NCBI GenBank assembly: GCA_004335635.1
Contig: QAXH01005380.1
Span: 16,229 to 80,228, forward strand
Length of the DNA stretch: 64,000 nucleotides
Direction: 5' to 3'
Source: Chloromonas sp. AAM2
Lineage: Eukaryota; Chlorophyta; Chlorophyceae; Chlamydomonadales; Chlamydomonadaceae
In this document: one piece after another, positions 1-11,800 of the stretch
Layout of the letters: every line of letters starts with the position of its first letter
Position numbering within the stretch: position 1 is the stretch's first letter
Notes under the pieces: generated by a model
Databases searched by the model: none
Seen by the model: only the letters and a program-made list of their open reading frames with translations
Told to the model about the DNA's origin: nothing
Made by a program: the position numbers and the translations under genes

Positions 1-651
1 CTGGTGGTTCAATCATCAGCCTAAGTGCGATGGAACCAGAGTACCAGCCTGAACCCTATTAGCATCAAAACCGGTGAATCAACGCGTTCAACCTTGAACA
101 GCCCAACAGTGGGTGAAGGCTACTAAAGGCTGCAAGGTTATCTACTAAAACAACCACTCCACTTATTGGATGACAACACTGCTTCAGAGCTGGGGCTGTG
201 CAGCCACACGAGTGTAACCTGAGTTTCTGAAAGAGCCTGGCAAGTGTGACTCATATGGACATATGCCAAACAATATGCAAGTGTGGTTGGTAAGAAGCAA
301 GGATCAACTGTTGATGCCAAACACAAAGGCCGTACTAGTCAACATTGGAAGTTGTGCGTTCGCCGACAAGTGCTATGCAACAGTAAGGCCGGCGTGACGA
401 TACGCCATGCGATATGTTGGTGGAGCTCAGAGTGAAAGCATGCTAATGATATGCTCTCTCACCATGTAAGCAGCGGGGGGTTGGCAGCTGCTGCACCTGT
501 TACATTTTGTCCTTAGCAAGACTACACTTTGCAAGAGTGAGGTCAACATATATAATGCGATTACATCAGGGGGCCCACATGCACCGAGCGCGAACGCTAG
601 CAAGCCATGCATGAACATATGCCATGTGATACCCGGGTGTGGAAGCCAGGG

Positions 652-2666
652 TCACCTTTCACCTGTTGTTGTTGATGAACAGCAAAGGCTATGCGACACA
701 CCTTGCTCCTCATCATCGTTGTCCGCCCAGTCGTCATTCATGCATGCACTAGGCATCTCCGCAATCAGTGGGTCTGGGGAACTGTTCAGATGTTCCTGAG
801 CGCAGGCCTTTGTAACTGGCGTCAGCAGGTGCAAAAAACCGTCCTTGCGGGTTTGTGTGAGGAGAGTGTGGTCTCCAAGCACCCTGCACCACCTGCAATC
901 ACGAACATGCATGCATAGCCAGTTAAAACGTGAATTTTCCTGTCAATTCACCTGTGAGCCTACCTGCTATTGTGCTCATGGTTGGAAGTGTGTGCTTTAG
1001 GCATGTCTGTGCATGCCATGTATTGACGATGATATGTATGCAACGTCGAACGTGCCAAATGAAGCGAACAGCAACAGCAGCCATGCACGATCGACATCGA
1101 AGTAGCAGGTAACTTGCCTCGGAGAGTGGAGAGGGCAAGGCAGTGCTAGTGACACACAGATTTTGCAATACTAGCAGACACCAACAAGGGATTGGCATGT
1201 CTTAACAAGCAGAGGCTAAGTCATTAACATCTTAGATCCAGTCCAAGCACAACAGGACAGCCACATGCTATTCTGGTTAGTAAACAGCAGCTGCAGAACC
1301 AGAAGGTAACCAGAGAGACGGTACAGCCAGACACAGTAAGACCAGCCACACACTGTAATAACCAGTAGCTGCAAAAAGCTCCTCGATTGAAGAACAGCTG
1401 CAGAATATAGAAGCTTCCTCAGAGAAGGTACAGTGTTGACCGAGCGAACTCACCGGTATGCCATGTCATCACCAGCACTGTCATCGCCAGTTGTCAGCTC
1501 GGGCATGTTGGTCAGAATGGAAGGGTAGTCATGGCCTGCACAACAAGACCTTGGTGAATGTTGCAATGTCGCTGAGTTGTGAATGCTGTAAAATCGTACA
1601 GTTTTGAAGTGGCTGTTGCCTGCCTGCAACGTTTCCATGCATATGTTGATGGCCGTACCGGGTTCATTATTCATTTTATTGCAGTGCATTTCAGACTGTG
1701 CACAGCGCGCAACAACACCATACTGTTTTGAATGGTCTGTGCTTCAAATTGTGCGCACTAAGCTAATCAAAGCTGGTCATTGAGCATTCGAACTGCAACT
1801 GTGTTGAAGCTCAAACCTACCTTGCACCACACAGCAGTACTCAAAGCCTTCGGCCCGCTCCAACTCAGGTTCATCGTCGTACATTTCTCCATTCTCAGAT
1901 GTGCCTTGATCCTCAGACGAGCCTTGATTCTCGAACGGGCCCTCATCCTCAGACAAACTGCCAGGTGACGATGGAACTGAGTTGACACCGGCTTCATTGT
2001 CAATCTGTAGCTGCTGCTGTTGCTGTTGCTGCTGCTGCTGCTGCTGTTGCTGCTGCTGTTGCTGCTGCTGTTGCTGCTGCTGTTGCTGCTGGTGGTGCTG
2101 GAGAGCCACTGTGTCAGTTGGTTTTGTGCTGTTGGCAGCTGAGCTGCATGGCAGGGTGGCAGCAGCAAGCTGCCCCTGGTGCTCCCCTTGGTCTTGGCTT
2201 GAAGCCAGGTTAGCAGCATGTGCCTGCCCTGAACGACCTGCGCCTGCACCCAAAGCCCACCAATTGAAGGGCATGAGATGCGCACTGCATCGTGCTATCG
2301 AAAGCTGATTCAAAGATATCATGTCTTATGGGCGTTGTCCACTGTGCTTGGTACGCAAGGGCATGCATTGAAACTGTTTGTCTGTGTTCATGTTGCATGT
2401 CCGGGTACTTTAGCTTGACCAGCTGGCCCATTCTCACCATCATGCGCCCGTGCTACGCCAGTGTGCGAGGGCAGCTCATCGTTCAGCTGTGCAGCAAGAT
2501 CTATGCCTTTCTCATCGCACAGCACTTTCAGAACCTTATAAAGGCGTGTACACAAGTCAACAGCCTCGAGAAGTGGTTCTCGGCTGGTGCCGCTCATCGC
2601 GGTTGCGCTTGGCAATCCTAGTTGCGCAACATGCCGACCGCCCTTTCCATCGCATTCAAATCGCAT
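652..2666 (-). CDS. Partial paralogue of the ATRX-like gene N-terminus (head-to-head copy)
   Basis: Four exons can be read on the minus strand: 2666-2438 (starts with ATG), 2243-1821, 1535-1454 and about 884-655. Each matches an exon of the plus-strand gene that starts at 2801. Exon 1 VLKVLCDEKGIDLAAQ matches VLNGLRILCDAHGLDLVA; exon 2 ends GFEYCCVVQG against GFDFCYTIQG; the fourth has PDPLIAEMP against PDPLTTEIP. The phases of the compared introns are the same in both copies (1, 1, then 2), so this is a duplicated gene and not a chance ORF. Exon 2 encodes a run of about 26 glutamines (CAG repeats, about 2010-2098), absent from that exon of the other copy. The gene continues beyond the left edge, so I cannot tell whether the helicase domain is retained. 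The function of this N-terminal block is unknown. Homology is well supported; whether the copy is expressed is not. Confidence 0.6.
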
Positions 2667-2800
2667 TTGCCGGGTCAGGTTTTTTCAAACCGCCAAACTG
2701 CTTCACTCATTCCGGTCACGGACTCTATTGCTACAGCTTCCATGAGCGCACCTGCGTTATCAAGCATCTGTTGAGATGAGAGTCACAATGCACTGTCTGC
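2667..2800. promoter_or_regulatory. Putative bidirectional promoter between head-to-head paralogues
   Basis: Only 134 bp separate the two divergent ATG codons (2666 minus, 2801 plus). No TATA box or other clear core element is visible. Both genes must be driven from here unless untranslated exons lie elsewhere. The call rests only on gene arrangement. Confidence 0.4.
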
Positions 2801-5800
2801 ATGCCCAAAGACATTGATTGTGCTTTGATGTACACTATCCGAGACAAAGCGCTTGCCTCGGTAATTGGAGTTCTGAATGGCCTACGTATCTTGTGCGATG
2901 CTCACGGCCTCGACCTCGTGGCGCTCGCTAGAGACGGGGAGGCAGGGCACGCACAGCATGACCAGGCCCAGCACGGTGAGCACAGCACGCTAGGTCCAAC
3001 TGATCCATGGTGTTGCCGCATGCCTCGAGTTGTACCTGCCCATTCGCAATCTCTATTGCAGGTGCTGGGAACAGCCATATTGCAGAAGCTGAATTCAGGC
3101 ATGTGCCTGAACCACCCGGTCAAGGGCACCATGCCGGCAGCCCAGCAGTTTGCATGCCAGCAGCAAGCTGGCTGCCCCAAGCAACCGGCCCAGAACACGA
3201 GGGCGAGAATGGGGAGGCAAGGGCTCAAGCAGACGTCATGAATGGGGAGGGAATGCACAACATGGAGGAAACTAACCATGGGCATGCAGCCAAACAGATG
3301 AATGGGCATGCCAGCTCGGAGGCTGCCGCGGGTGAGGATGAAGAGACACAAGATGAGGAAGATGAGGTTGCAGAGGCAACTGCCATACAGGGAGCTAAGG
3401 AACTGGCCAGCGGATTCGACTTCTGCTACACAATCCAAGGTGACACTGATGCATGCAATGCTGTCATTTGTATGGTATGTGCAGACAACGGCGGCCAGGC
3501 AGCATGCAAGCCTCATGTGATTCAATCAGTATGAGTTGTCTGCAGGTGACGGCAGCCAGGCAGCATGCAAACTTGACCATACTGACTTACCCTTGCTTTA
3601 GAGTGCTGCAACCTCTGCCATCTTGCGGTGCGCTTGGCAGCTCCCCCTGCCTGCAACACAGAGTGCATGCCCTCACTCTGTCAGATCAATTGATGCAGCA
3701 GTTCAAGCAGTCAGCCATTTCAGGTGCCAGGTGTACAACAAACAGCCTCGGTCATGTGTATACACTTGTCAGTTGGCTGCACAGCATGACGGGCATGGCT
3801 GTACATATTCCTGCTTTCTGTAACACACATCGCATTTTAATATTCACACAAATGGTGCTCCTAACGTAGCATGTTCTACCAACACATGCAAGTGTCTTTG
3901 TTTCAGGTGAACGAACTCGAGTCCAGACGAACATTCCTGACGTTTTGGCGGATGAGGAAGATAACCTCAACGAGTAAGTGTACACATTTCCGACTTGATG
4001 GTGGATGGTGTCAACCGGCGCTGCCCTGATTTGCATGACAGGCTGTCACGGTAGCATAACAGGATTGTGTGTCTTGAATGGAAAGTGTGTGGCAGGTGTG
4101 CCCGGGATTGTGTATAGTACATGGTAACTGTATTGCAAGTGAGTTGAAAATGTTACAGACAGGATGTCCGCACGGCAGTTCGGACACTTCCGCTTCTGGT
4201 CTCGGACATCTAGCTTGGCGCGGTATGTGAGTGTACACCTAAAACTAAGAAAAAATCAACTCGGCTTTGTAGACTGCTTGGCTGTGGTAGCAAGGCAGCA
4301 GAAGCTGCTCCAAATTCGTGTGTTTATGAAACCAGATTCTTGCTGCCTCGTGACCGCAGTTGGGGCCATTTTCTCAAGCACCCCAAGCAAGTCAGGAAGA
4401 AGCGCCTTGACCTCTTCAGCCAGCTCCTCCAACCCATCACACCGCTATCCAACCAAAGCTTTTTCCTTTCCCGGCCGGACCCACTAACCACTGAAATCCC
4501 AGCCAGTTTTGACGACATCGACAACGCCTACGTGCATGATCCTGAGCTTGGGGACAACGTCCTTGTTTTTCCAATGAATTATGACGAGCTGGACAGAGAG
4601 CAGCAGCTACACCAAGAGGTTACTGAGGATAGCGACGAGGGGGAGGATGAGGATGAAGAAGGGAGTGTGTTAGTCAGTGGGGATGAGGGTGGAGAGGACG
4701 AAGGCCAGAGAAGGGACTGGCGGGAGGAGATGGAGAGAGTGAAGGAGCATAGGGCCAGGCGGCGAGCGGGTGTGGGTGTGGGCGGTGTGGGCGGCGTGGG
4801 TGGATTGCTGCAGGAGCCGGGCGACGTGGCGATTATCATGAGGGTGAGTATGGAACAACTAGGCAAACTCAACTGAAGAACCCGGGTTGGAAAATAGAGC
4901 AGCCCAGCACTGGTGGTGTTGCAGTCTCCTGCTTCTTGGCCAGGGATCATACCTACGTCATTTGAACAGTCTGCAATCAATCTGTAATTGCACCAGCCTT
5001 TTGCACTCACTGCATCATTGCAAGTGTCGGAGACCAGGGCTGCATCATATTTGCTTTCTAGCTTTGCTCCCTGTATGCATTCAGTCGGCCCCAGCGCCAT
5101 TGCCTGTGGCATTTGTCATGCCACAACACTATGTTGACACCATCGGCGACGTAGCTATGCCTGTCTGTATTGCTACCCACGCATTGCTGTCGCTGCAGGA
5201 CGTGGGCACGGTCTGGGGCCGCATCTGGCAAGTGATCATGAACACTCCCCTGGAGGACGAGCTCAGGGCAGCTCAAGACCTTGTCACACGAGTTCTGGGG
5301 AACGCCCTGACAGGTGCGTACGATTTCATTCTATTTCCCAAGGCAAGCCACACCTTTGCTGGCGGAGAACTTGAGAATTTGTATCGTTAAACCTGATTCC
5401 TTTTCTACCTTCAACCCGATCACTATCATCAGCAAGCAGCTTTCCATGCCACAAGCTGCGGATCTACAGCAAGCAGAAAACCGTGTAAAAGTGGTAATGA
5501 TGCTGCACGTTCATGTGTGCGTGCTGCGCAGGCACAACTTTGTTTTTGGGCACACTCGAGCTCAAAGTCAGAGCAAGGCAGCTTCTCAACGTGCTGCACG
5601 GCATGACTGAAGTCTTGGATCAGCTGGCATCAGCGTGGGTGGCTGAGAAGCAGCCGCCATTGGCAGCGGATGCCTGGACTATCTGGCACAGTGGACGATT
5701 TATCCATGAGGCTACCGTTCTGGGACAGGGCTTGGGTGGCCTACGTGCCCAGCGCCATACAGACTTACAAGTGTGGCAAGATGAACTGGACCATCATGCT

Positions 5801-8800
5801 AATCGTATGATTGACATTGTATACGAGTTGATTGAGCAGCACGTGTCTGCACCTGGTACCTTGAGAGGGTGAGACTGCTGGGCACTAGCAGGGATTCTGC
5901 TGCTCTCTTGGCAGGGTGGATGGCATCACATCATGCCTTGATAATTGTATCGTCATCATCACCATCAATCTGTTTGCTTACTGAGGTCGCTTTAGCCAGC
6001 CAGCCGTTCTTTGTCATCACATGCATTCTGGCCGAAGTTCATCCTACCTGTGGCTTATCTGTGCTGTTGTTTGCCGGCGCGCATGTGTCAAGGACTGGCC
6101 ACTGCTGATCAGCTCATGGGCAGCCAAACCTGATGCAGGAACGTAACAGCCTTGCCCTGTACTAAACCCTGGTGTCACCGCTGGTGCAGGCTAGTGAGCA
6201 GTGCGTTGGAGACCACCCTTCACGATATCCTGGAGAACCGTTTCAAGGTACAGATAGCGTCACCGCCTGAGGAGCCTGAGAGGCCTGCAGTGGCCCCTCA
6301 AGTGGCAAGGAGGCCTCACAAGCCGCCTGTTGAAGGTGCGGATAACCATCATGCTTCAAACTAGTCGCCGAGCTGCTGACCAGACCATTGCCTTTTCAAG
6401 CTCTAAAGTATGTATCAACTTTTCAAGCTCTCAAGACCCAGCCATACCAAGTCGCGTGTAATGAATGGGCATCAGAGTTACACAACTCTTACTGTGCAAT
6501 ATATAAAATGTGTGCTGTGCCGACCACAGTTGCAAGGGAGCAAGCAGCAGCCTTGGAGGAGGATCTGGGCTCTGGAAGCCTCCATGGCGAAGAGAGTGAG
6601 GCAGATGACCATGATGATGGTGATGATGATGATGATGATGACATGGGCTCCTGGCTGGAGGACGATGAAGAGCCTGTTGATGGAGATCTGCCTGAGCTGC
6701 AAGGTTCGGTTTCTCACCGGCACAGTCCCTGCTCTTCTGGCCTATTTTTGCTCCCTTTCTCTGGCCTGTGACGCTGGCCTAGGATGCTTGACTGGCGTGC
6801 TCTCATGTACACAGCACAAAACTCATTGTCGTTGTTGATAGTGTTTTCAATTGCGGGCGAGCGGCAAACTGACAGCCAACGCTGGTTTCTGATGGATTGC
6901 AATATGAATTGCGACGCTTTTTTTGCCGCACTGTCTTTTTCTGTACTTGCTTGCTTGATGATAGCATACAACAGATGTACTGACAGTCACCAAACTGTAT
7001 TCACGCACTGGGTGCAGAGGACCTAACTTCTCCTGGAACCAGGGCCATTGAAGGTCTGCCAGTGCACCCATCAAGGGGCCATGGACGTCCGCAGACCGGC
7101 ACTGAAGTGCTTGTTAGCCCACACACCAAGGCAAAGCTCCAGGAGCAGCTCCAGCAGCAGCAGGAGCGTCTGCAGGAGCAGCAACAACAGCAGGAACATG
7201 AGCAGCAGCAGCAACAGCAGCAACAGCAGCAGCGGCAACAGCAACAGGAGCAGCCACAGGAAGCGCAGCAGCCAGAGCATCAACAGGGTCAGCAGCCCGC
7301 ACAAGCCATGGATATTAACTTGGATGGTGGTGCTGCTGAGCCAGCAGCTGAAATGTTGGAATCTCCAGTTGCACCAGCTGCTGCTGCTGCTGCTGTCACT
7401 GCTGGGCAGGCAGCCAGACCAGCGGCACGCAGAAAGGAGAAAAGCGCCACGGCCAATGTGCTGGGAGTGCCCGGCAGTGTGCTGCTGAAAGGCATGCAGC
7501 GGTTAGAGCCTGGCATGCAGGTCAGTTTGTTTACCTAACGTTTGGTGGGTACATCAACTGGCTCAACAGCAGCACGTCAAAATCCATTGCTTACATGTTT
7601 GTCAGCATTTGTTGTCTTGTCAACAAATAGTAAGAAAGTCAGGCAAAAGAAAAGTCACTGTCGTCCTTCGCCTTTTCACAAGTATTGGTAAGATCAGTTT
7701 CGTAGGTTTCTCGTAGGTTTTGTTTGCAACTCATGTGAGATTTTGGACGACAGTCCATGCTAACTGCTAAGAACAAGCCGTGATGTAGGTGGACGTGCTT
7801 GAGAAGCGCAGGCGGGGCGCACTCAACCGCTGGCGGCGGGGCCTGCGGTTGCTGCATGCATGTGAGGCACGGCCTGAGGCATGGATGGTCGAGGATGGAG
7901 CTGGTAGACCGGTGGGTACTGGGTAGGCACGGCCTGAGGCATGTTTACTGTTGCAAAATATGTGGTGTGCTCTACTTGTATGTGTACAAAGCACCCTCTC
8001 AACATAACCCTTACATTGCATTGAATTGCATAGTCACCGTCAATGGCCCGAAGGCTGGTGACCACACGATACGGATTTACATGATGAGCGACTGTACTTT
8101 TCATCCGCTATTGCTTTGTTTGTCATGCCATGATGGCTTATGTGCAGTGCCACACTGCACAACATGTGGGCATTGGGCTGCTTTCTGACATGCCCCAACC
8201 AGTATTGTAAGTCTGTGGTTTTTTATTGCAGTTCTATGACGCACAGCAGCTGCGTCCTGGCGTGGTCAGCCCGAACATCATGTCCCAGTGTCACGCTGAC
8301 TGGCAGGAGCTGATGTCCGGCAGCATGGTGGAAGTATGCGTGCCTAACGCCCAGGATACTACACTGGTGCGTGCATGCACCATTGCACGTTGTGGATGAT
8401 ATCAGTTTACAGCAAGAACGCCGTCACCGCTCACGGGATGTGCCCTGATTGCAAAAGCACTCTGATCGACTTACTATAAGCATGCCAGACTGTTTGATGC
8501 ATGACAGCCTGGTTATTGTTGCGCTCATATACACCGATAAATTGCAGCTGGCGTCATCCTGCTTGCGCAAAGCTGGCTTGTGTTCCCGTTGCATGCAAAG
8601 CCTAATCTATATGTCAGGTGTTTGTTTGCTGAGCTATCCATCTGATACCCTGTTGTGTGGGTGCTTTCAGACCTGGGAGCCAGCTGTGCTTCTCAAAGCG
8701 TACAAGCAGCCAACACAAGCAGGCGAGCAGCAGGCAATTTACCAGCCGGCTGGAACCCCTGCCAAGGCAGGCAGCACACCCAGACCCCTGCCGTCGCCTG

Positions 8801-11800
8801 GCCACTTGGCGCCCTCCGGCCCAAGCCACGCACCTTCATCCCCACTGGTCGTACCGTCTGACTTGAGAGCTACACCTGAGGCATGGGTGGTTGCGCGGAT
8901 TACTGCTAGCAACCAACCCTTTACCTTGACACGTGAAATGTGGCAGGTAAGCATGAGTTTGCCGGATACGCAGACAAGTGCAAACCAGCTGTTGTTCAGA
9001 CTATCTGCTAAACAGCTATTTGTAAGCTTGATCTTAATTGCAGCGGTCAGAGCACCACATCCTGGCCGCGCATCGCGGCCCTGATTCTATCGCCTATATT
9101 TTCTGGGTGGACTCTCCTTGCTACAGCCTGCTGGCCCTCTTGGGCTGTAAAAAGCAAACGTTTGACGCTGGAAGTGTCAGGCATGCGTCCCATGTGGCCT
9201 AGCCACCTGAGCCTGTGTGTTCTGAGCAGGGCACTAATGGCAGGTATGCACTATGATGCATTTATTTGCAATCGCTGCACACGTTTTCCCTCCAGGATAC
9301 CGCAAGGCCCTGCCTCGTGTACAATCCCACGACTGGCCAGTGGGAGCAGTGGGGTCGCTGCCTGGAGTACGTCACTGACGCCCAACGGCACTGGAGGAGC
9401 CACAGGCAGAAGCTGCTGGTGAGAAGAGGCAACTCGTTTTGTTTGCTGCCTTCCTTTGGCCGACCTTGCCTGCTTTGTTCGCCTCGCTGGATTAACTTCT
9501 TTGCTCAGAGTAGGTCAGGGCGGTACCCGTCCCACATATGCTGCTGCCATGTGAGCTGGGCACACAGTGCGTGTGTTTTGTGAAGGGGTAGAGGCCACCT
9601 GTATTGTGAGCGATTAGGGCTTGTCGTGGTACAACAGGTACAATTGACAGCTGACATTGCGCTCACATCTCACAAGTGGTGTTGTGTGACGTTGTTCAAA
9701 CCTATCTGAATGTGTCATTTGGCAGTGTGCTAAAACAACTGACATCGTCATTGCAGGTGACTGCCAGCCGAGCCCACCCAGGCGACCGCAAGTGGTTCTA
9801 CCAGTGCTCCCTGGCCAGAGAACCGTGCCTTGACATGCCCGAGCTGGCCAAGGCCTGCGGGGTCACTCCTCTCAACAAGGAGCCGCCTGGCAACCGCACA
9901 AGGTGGGAGCCCAACTCAGCAAAGTCATTAGGATGTTTATCCCGACACTAACTTACGCATGCCAGCTTCGACGTCTGTTGGTTTTCTCGGTCAGGGTTGG
10001 TCAGGGCGGTGCTGTTTGGCAGTCATGACAAAATGCGCCCAATAACTGATGCAGGAGTTCCTGAAAGCGACCAAACAGTAAAACTTGTCAAGGATTGTTG
10101 CATGAATGCCCGCACTGTTGCTTTCAGGGAGGCAAACAAAGGAGGCCAGGCGCCCATGGAAGCGAGCGCTAGTGAAAACAGCAACGAGGTGAGCATAACC
10201 GACAACTCAAGGTTGTGTGTGTATACGTGGCCTCCAGTCCAAGGCCTGATCGGTATCCGAAATGTTGTTTATTCCCATCACTTTGTAAGCAATGCTTGAG
10301 GGACTGCTGACTGGCCTGGAACATGAAGGCCCAACCCATTGTGTGTGTTAGAAATGGCTTGCAGGTGATCACATTATCAGATGATGAATCGGAGGACAAC
10401 CGCCTGCCTCAATCCAGAACCAGGGCCGGTTCATCCGCACAGAAGCGACCACGGCAGCACCCACTGATGGCCAAACGAGTGAGTGGCTTTAGCAAGGTAA
10501 AGGCATTAATAGATAGGCCTGTCTTTGCTGAGCCGTTCGTTGTCTGGCTTGCTCACATGCTGGGACGTGCAAATCACCAGCACTCATCGTTACATGGCAT
10601 TGGCAGGCTCGCGATTCTCGGAGCATTGCTTGGATCCTTAAAGGAGGCAGGCACTCGTATTTTTGCCAACCCGATGGAGTCCTACTGGTGCAGATCCAAA
10701 ACAAGTCCGAAGCTCCCAGGAAGGCTGCATTTGAACTAAACATGGCTGCAAGCAATTCTACGTGATCGTTTTCTCGCTATGAGTACTGTGGCCTTTAACA
10801 CATCACAGGGCCGTCATGCACCCAAGAAGCCCCGTCGATCCGGCCATGTGGATGTCACAACTGTCATCGACAGCCCAGTTGCGGCCCCAGGCAAAGGGCC
10901 AAAAATCGTTGCCACGCCTCCAAAGCAGCTGTTCCCGGACCGGCATGAGCCTATGCTAGCGGGGCAGTTTGTATCCATTCTGAAGGGGCACCAGGTATGG
11001 TCACATTTGAAAATTCAGCAAGACATGGTTTTAGCTGCAGCACCGTTGAAGCAAATGTCATGTGATGGAGGAGGATGGCGAGGTTTGGCCACACTATCCA
11101 TGCACTCCGTCTTTGCTCGTGTGACGCCCACAGCCTCACCATTACAAACAGAGGCGGTCCTCACTTCTGCACGATGGAGAGAGACCAATGTTGCTAAATA
11201 GAACGAAATCTTCGTTTTGGTTGCATAGGGAGAGGTGGTCATGTACTTGCCAGCATGCATCTCTGAAAGCCTTGCAACTTATGATATGTATTTGGCTTAC
11301 ACTGGCTTGCTTCCATCTGCCAGCGTATCAGCATGGTGAGCTGCCCCATGCATGGGATGACTGGGACACGTGTGCCTGCATGTGTGTGTTCAGATCGAGG
11401 GCCTTCAGTTTCTGTGGCGCAATCTAGTAGATGAGCACTCGGAGGAGGTTGAGTCAGCGGGAGGTGCCATTCTAGCACACACCATGGGTGAGCGGGTGGT
11501 TAGTGCGGGTGGCTAGTGGTTGAGGTCGAACTCGGTGCATGTGCCCTCCTTGGGGGTGGCATTGCTACGTGCATGCGTAGTGCATGGGCAGTCACACATA
11601 CATAATGGCCACGTTCAGTTACCATAGCAAGTGCTGCAATCAACACGATTTGATGTCGGTTATAGCGTGCTGCACTGTGCCACTCACTCCAGACACGTGC
11701 CCACAGAGCAAGCCTTGGTGTAGGCTGCCACACGTTCGGCCAGGATGTGCCCCTGCAGCTGTTTTGCCCGGTACACAACGGGATTGCCCAGGTTGTCCCT

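Noticed and set aside
1982..2308. Poly-cysteine ORF on the plus strand
   Set aside because: It is the antisense of the CAG/polyQ tract in the minus-strand paralogue exon.
8449..9084. 211-residue ORF read as one exon
   Set aside because: Only about 8671-8946 and the piece from 9046 look like exons of the ATRX-like gene; the rest of the frame is intron.
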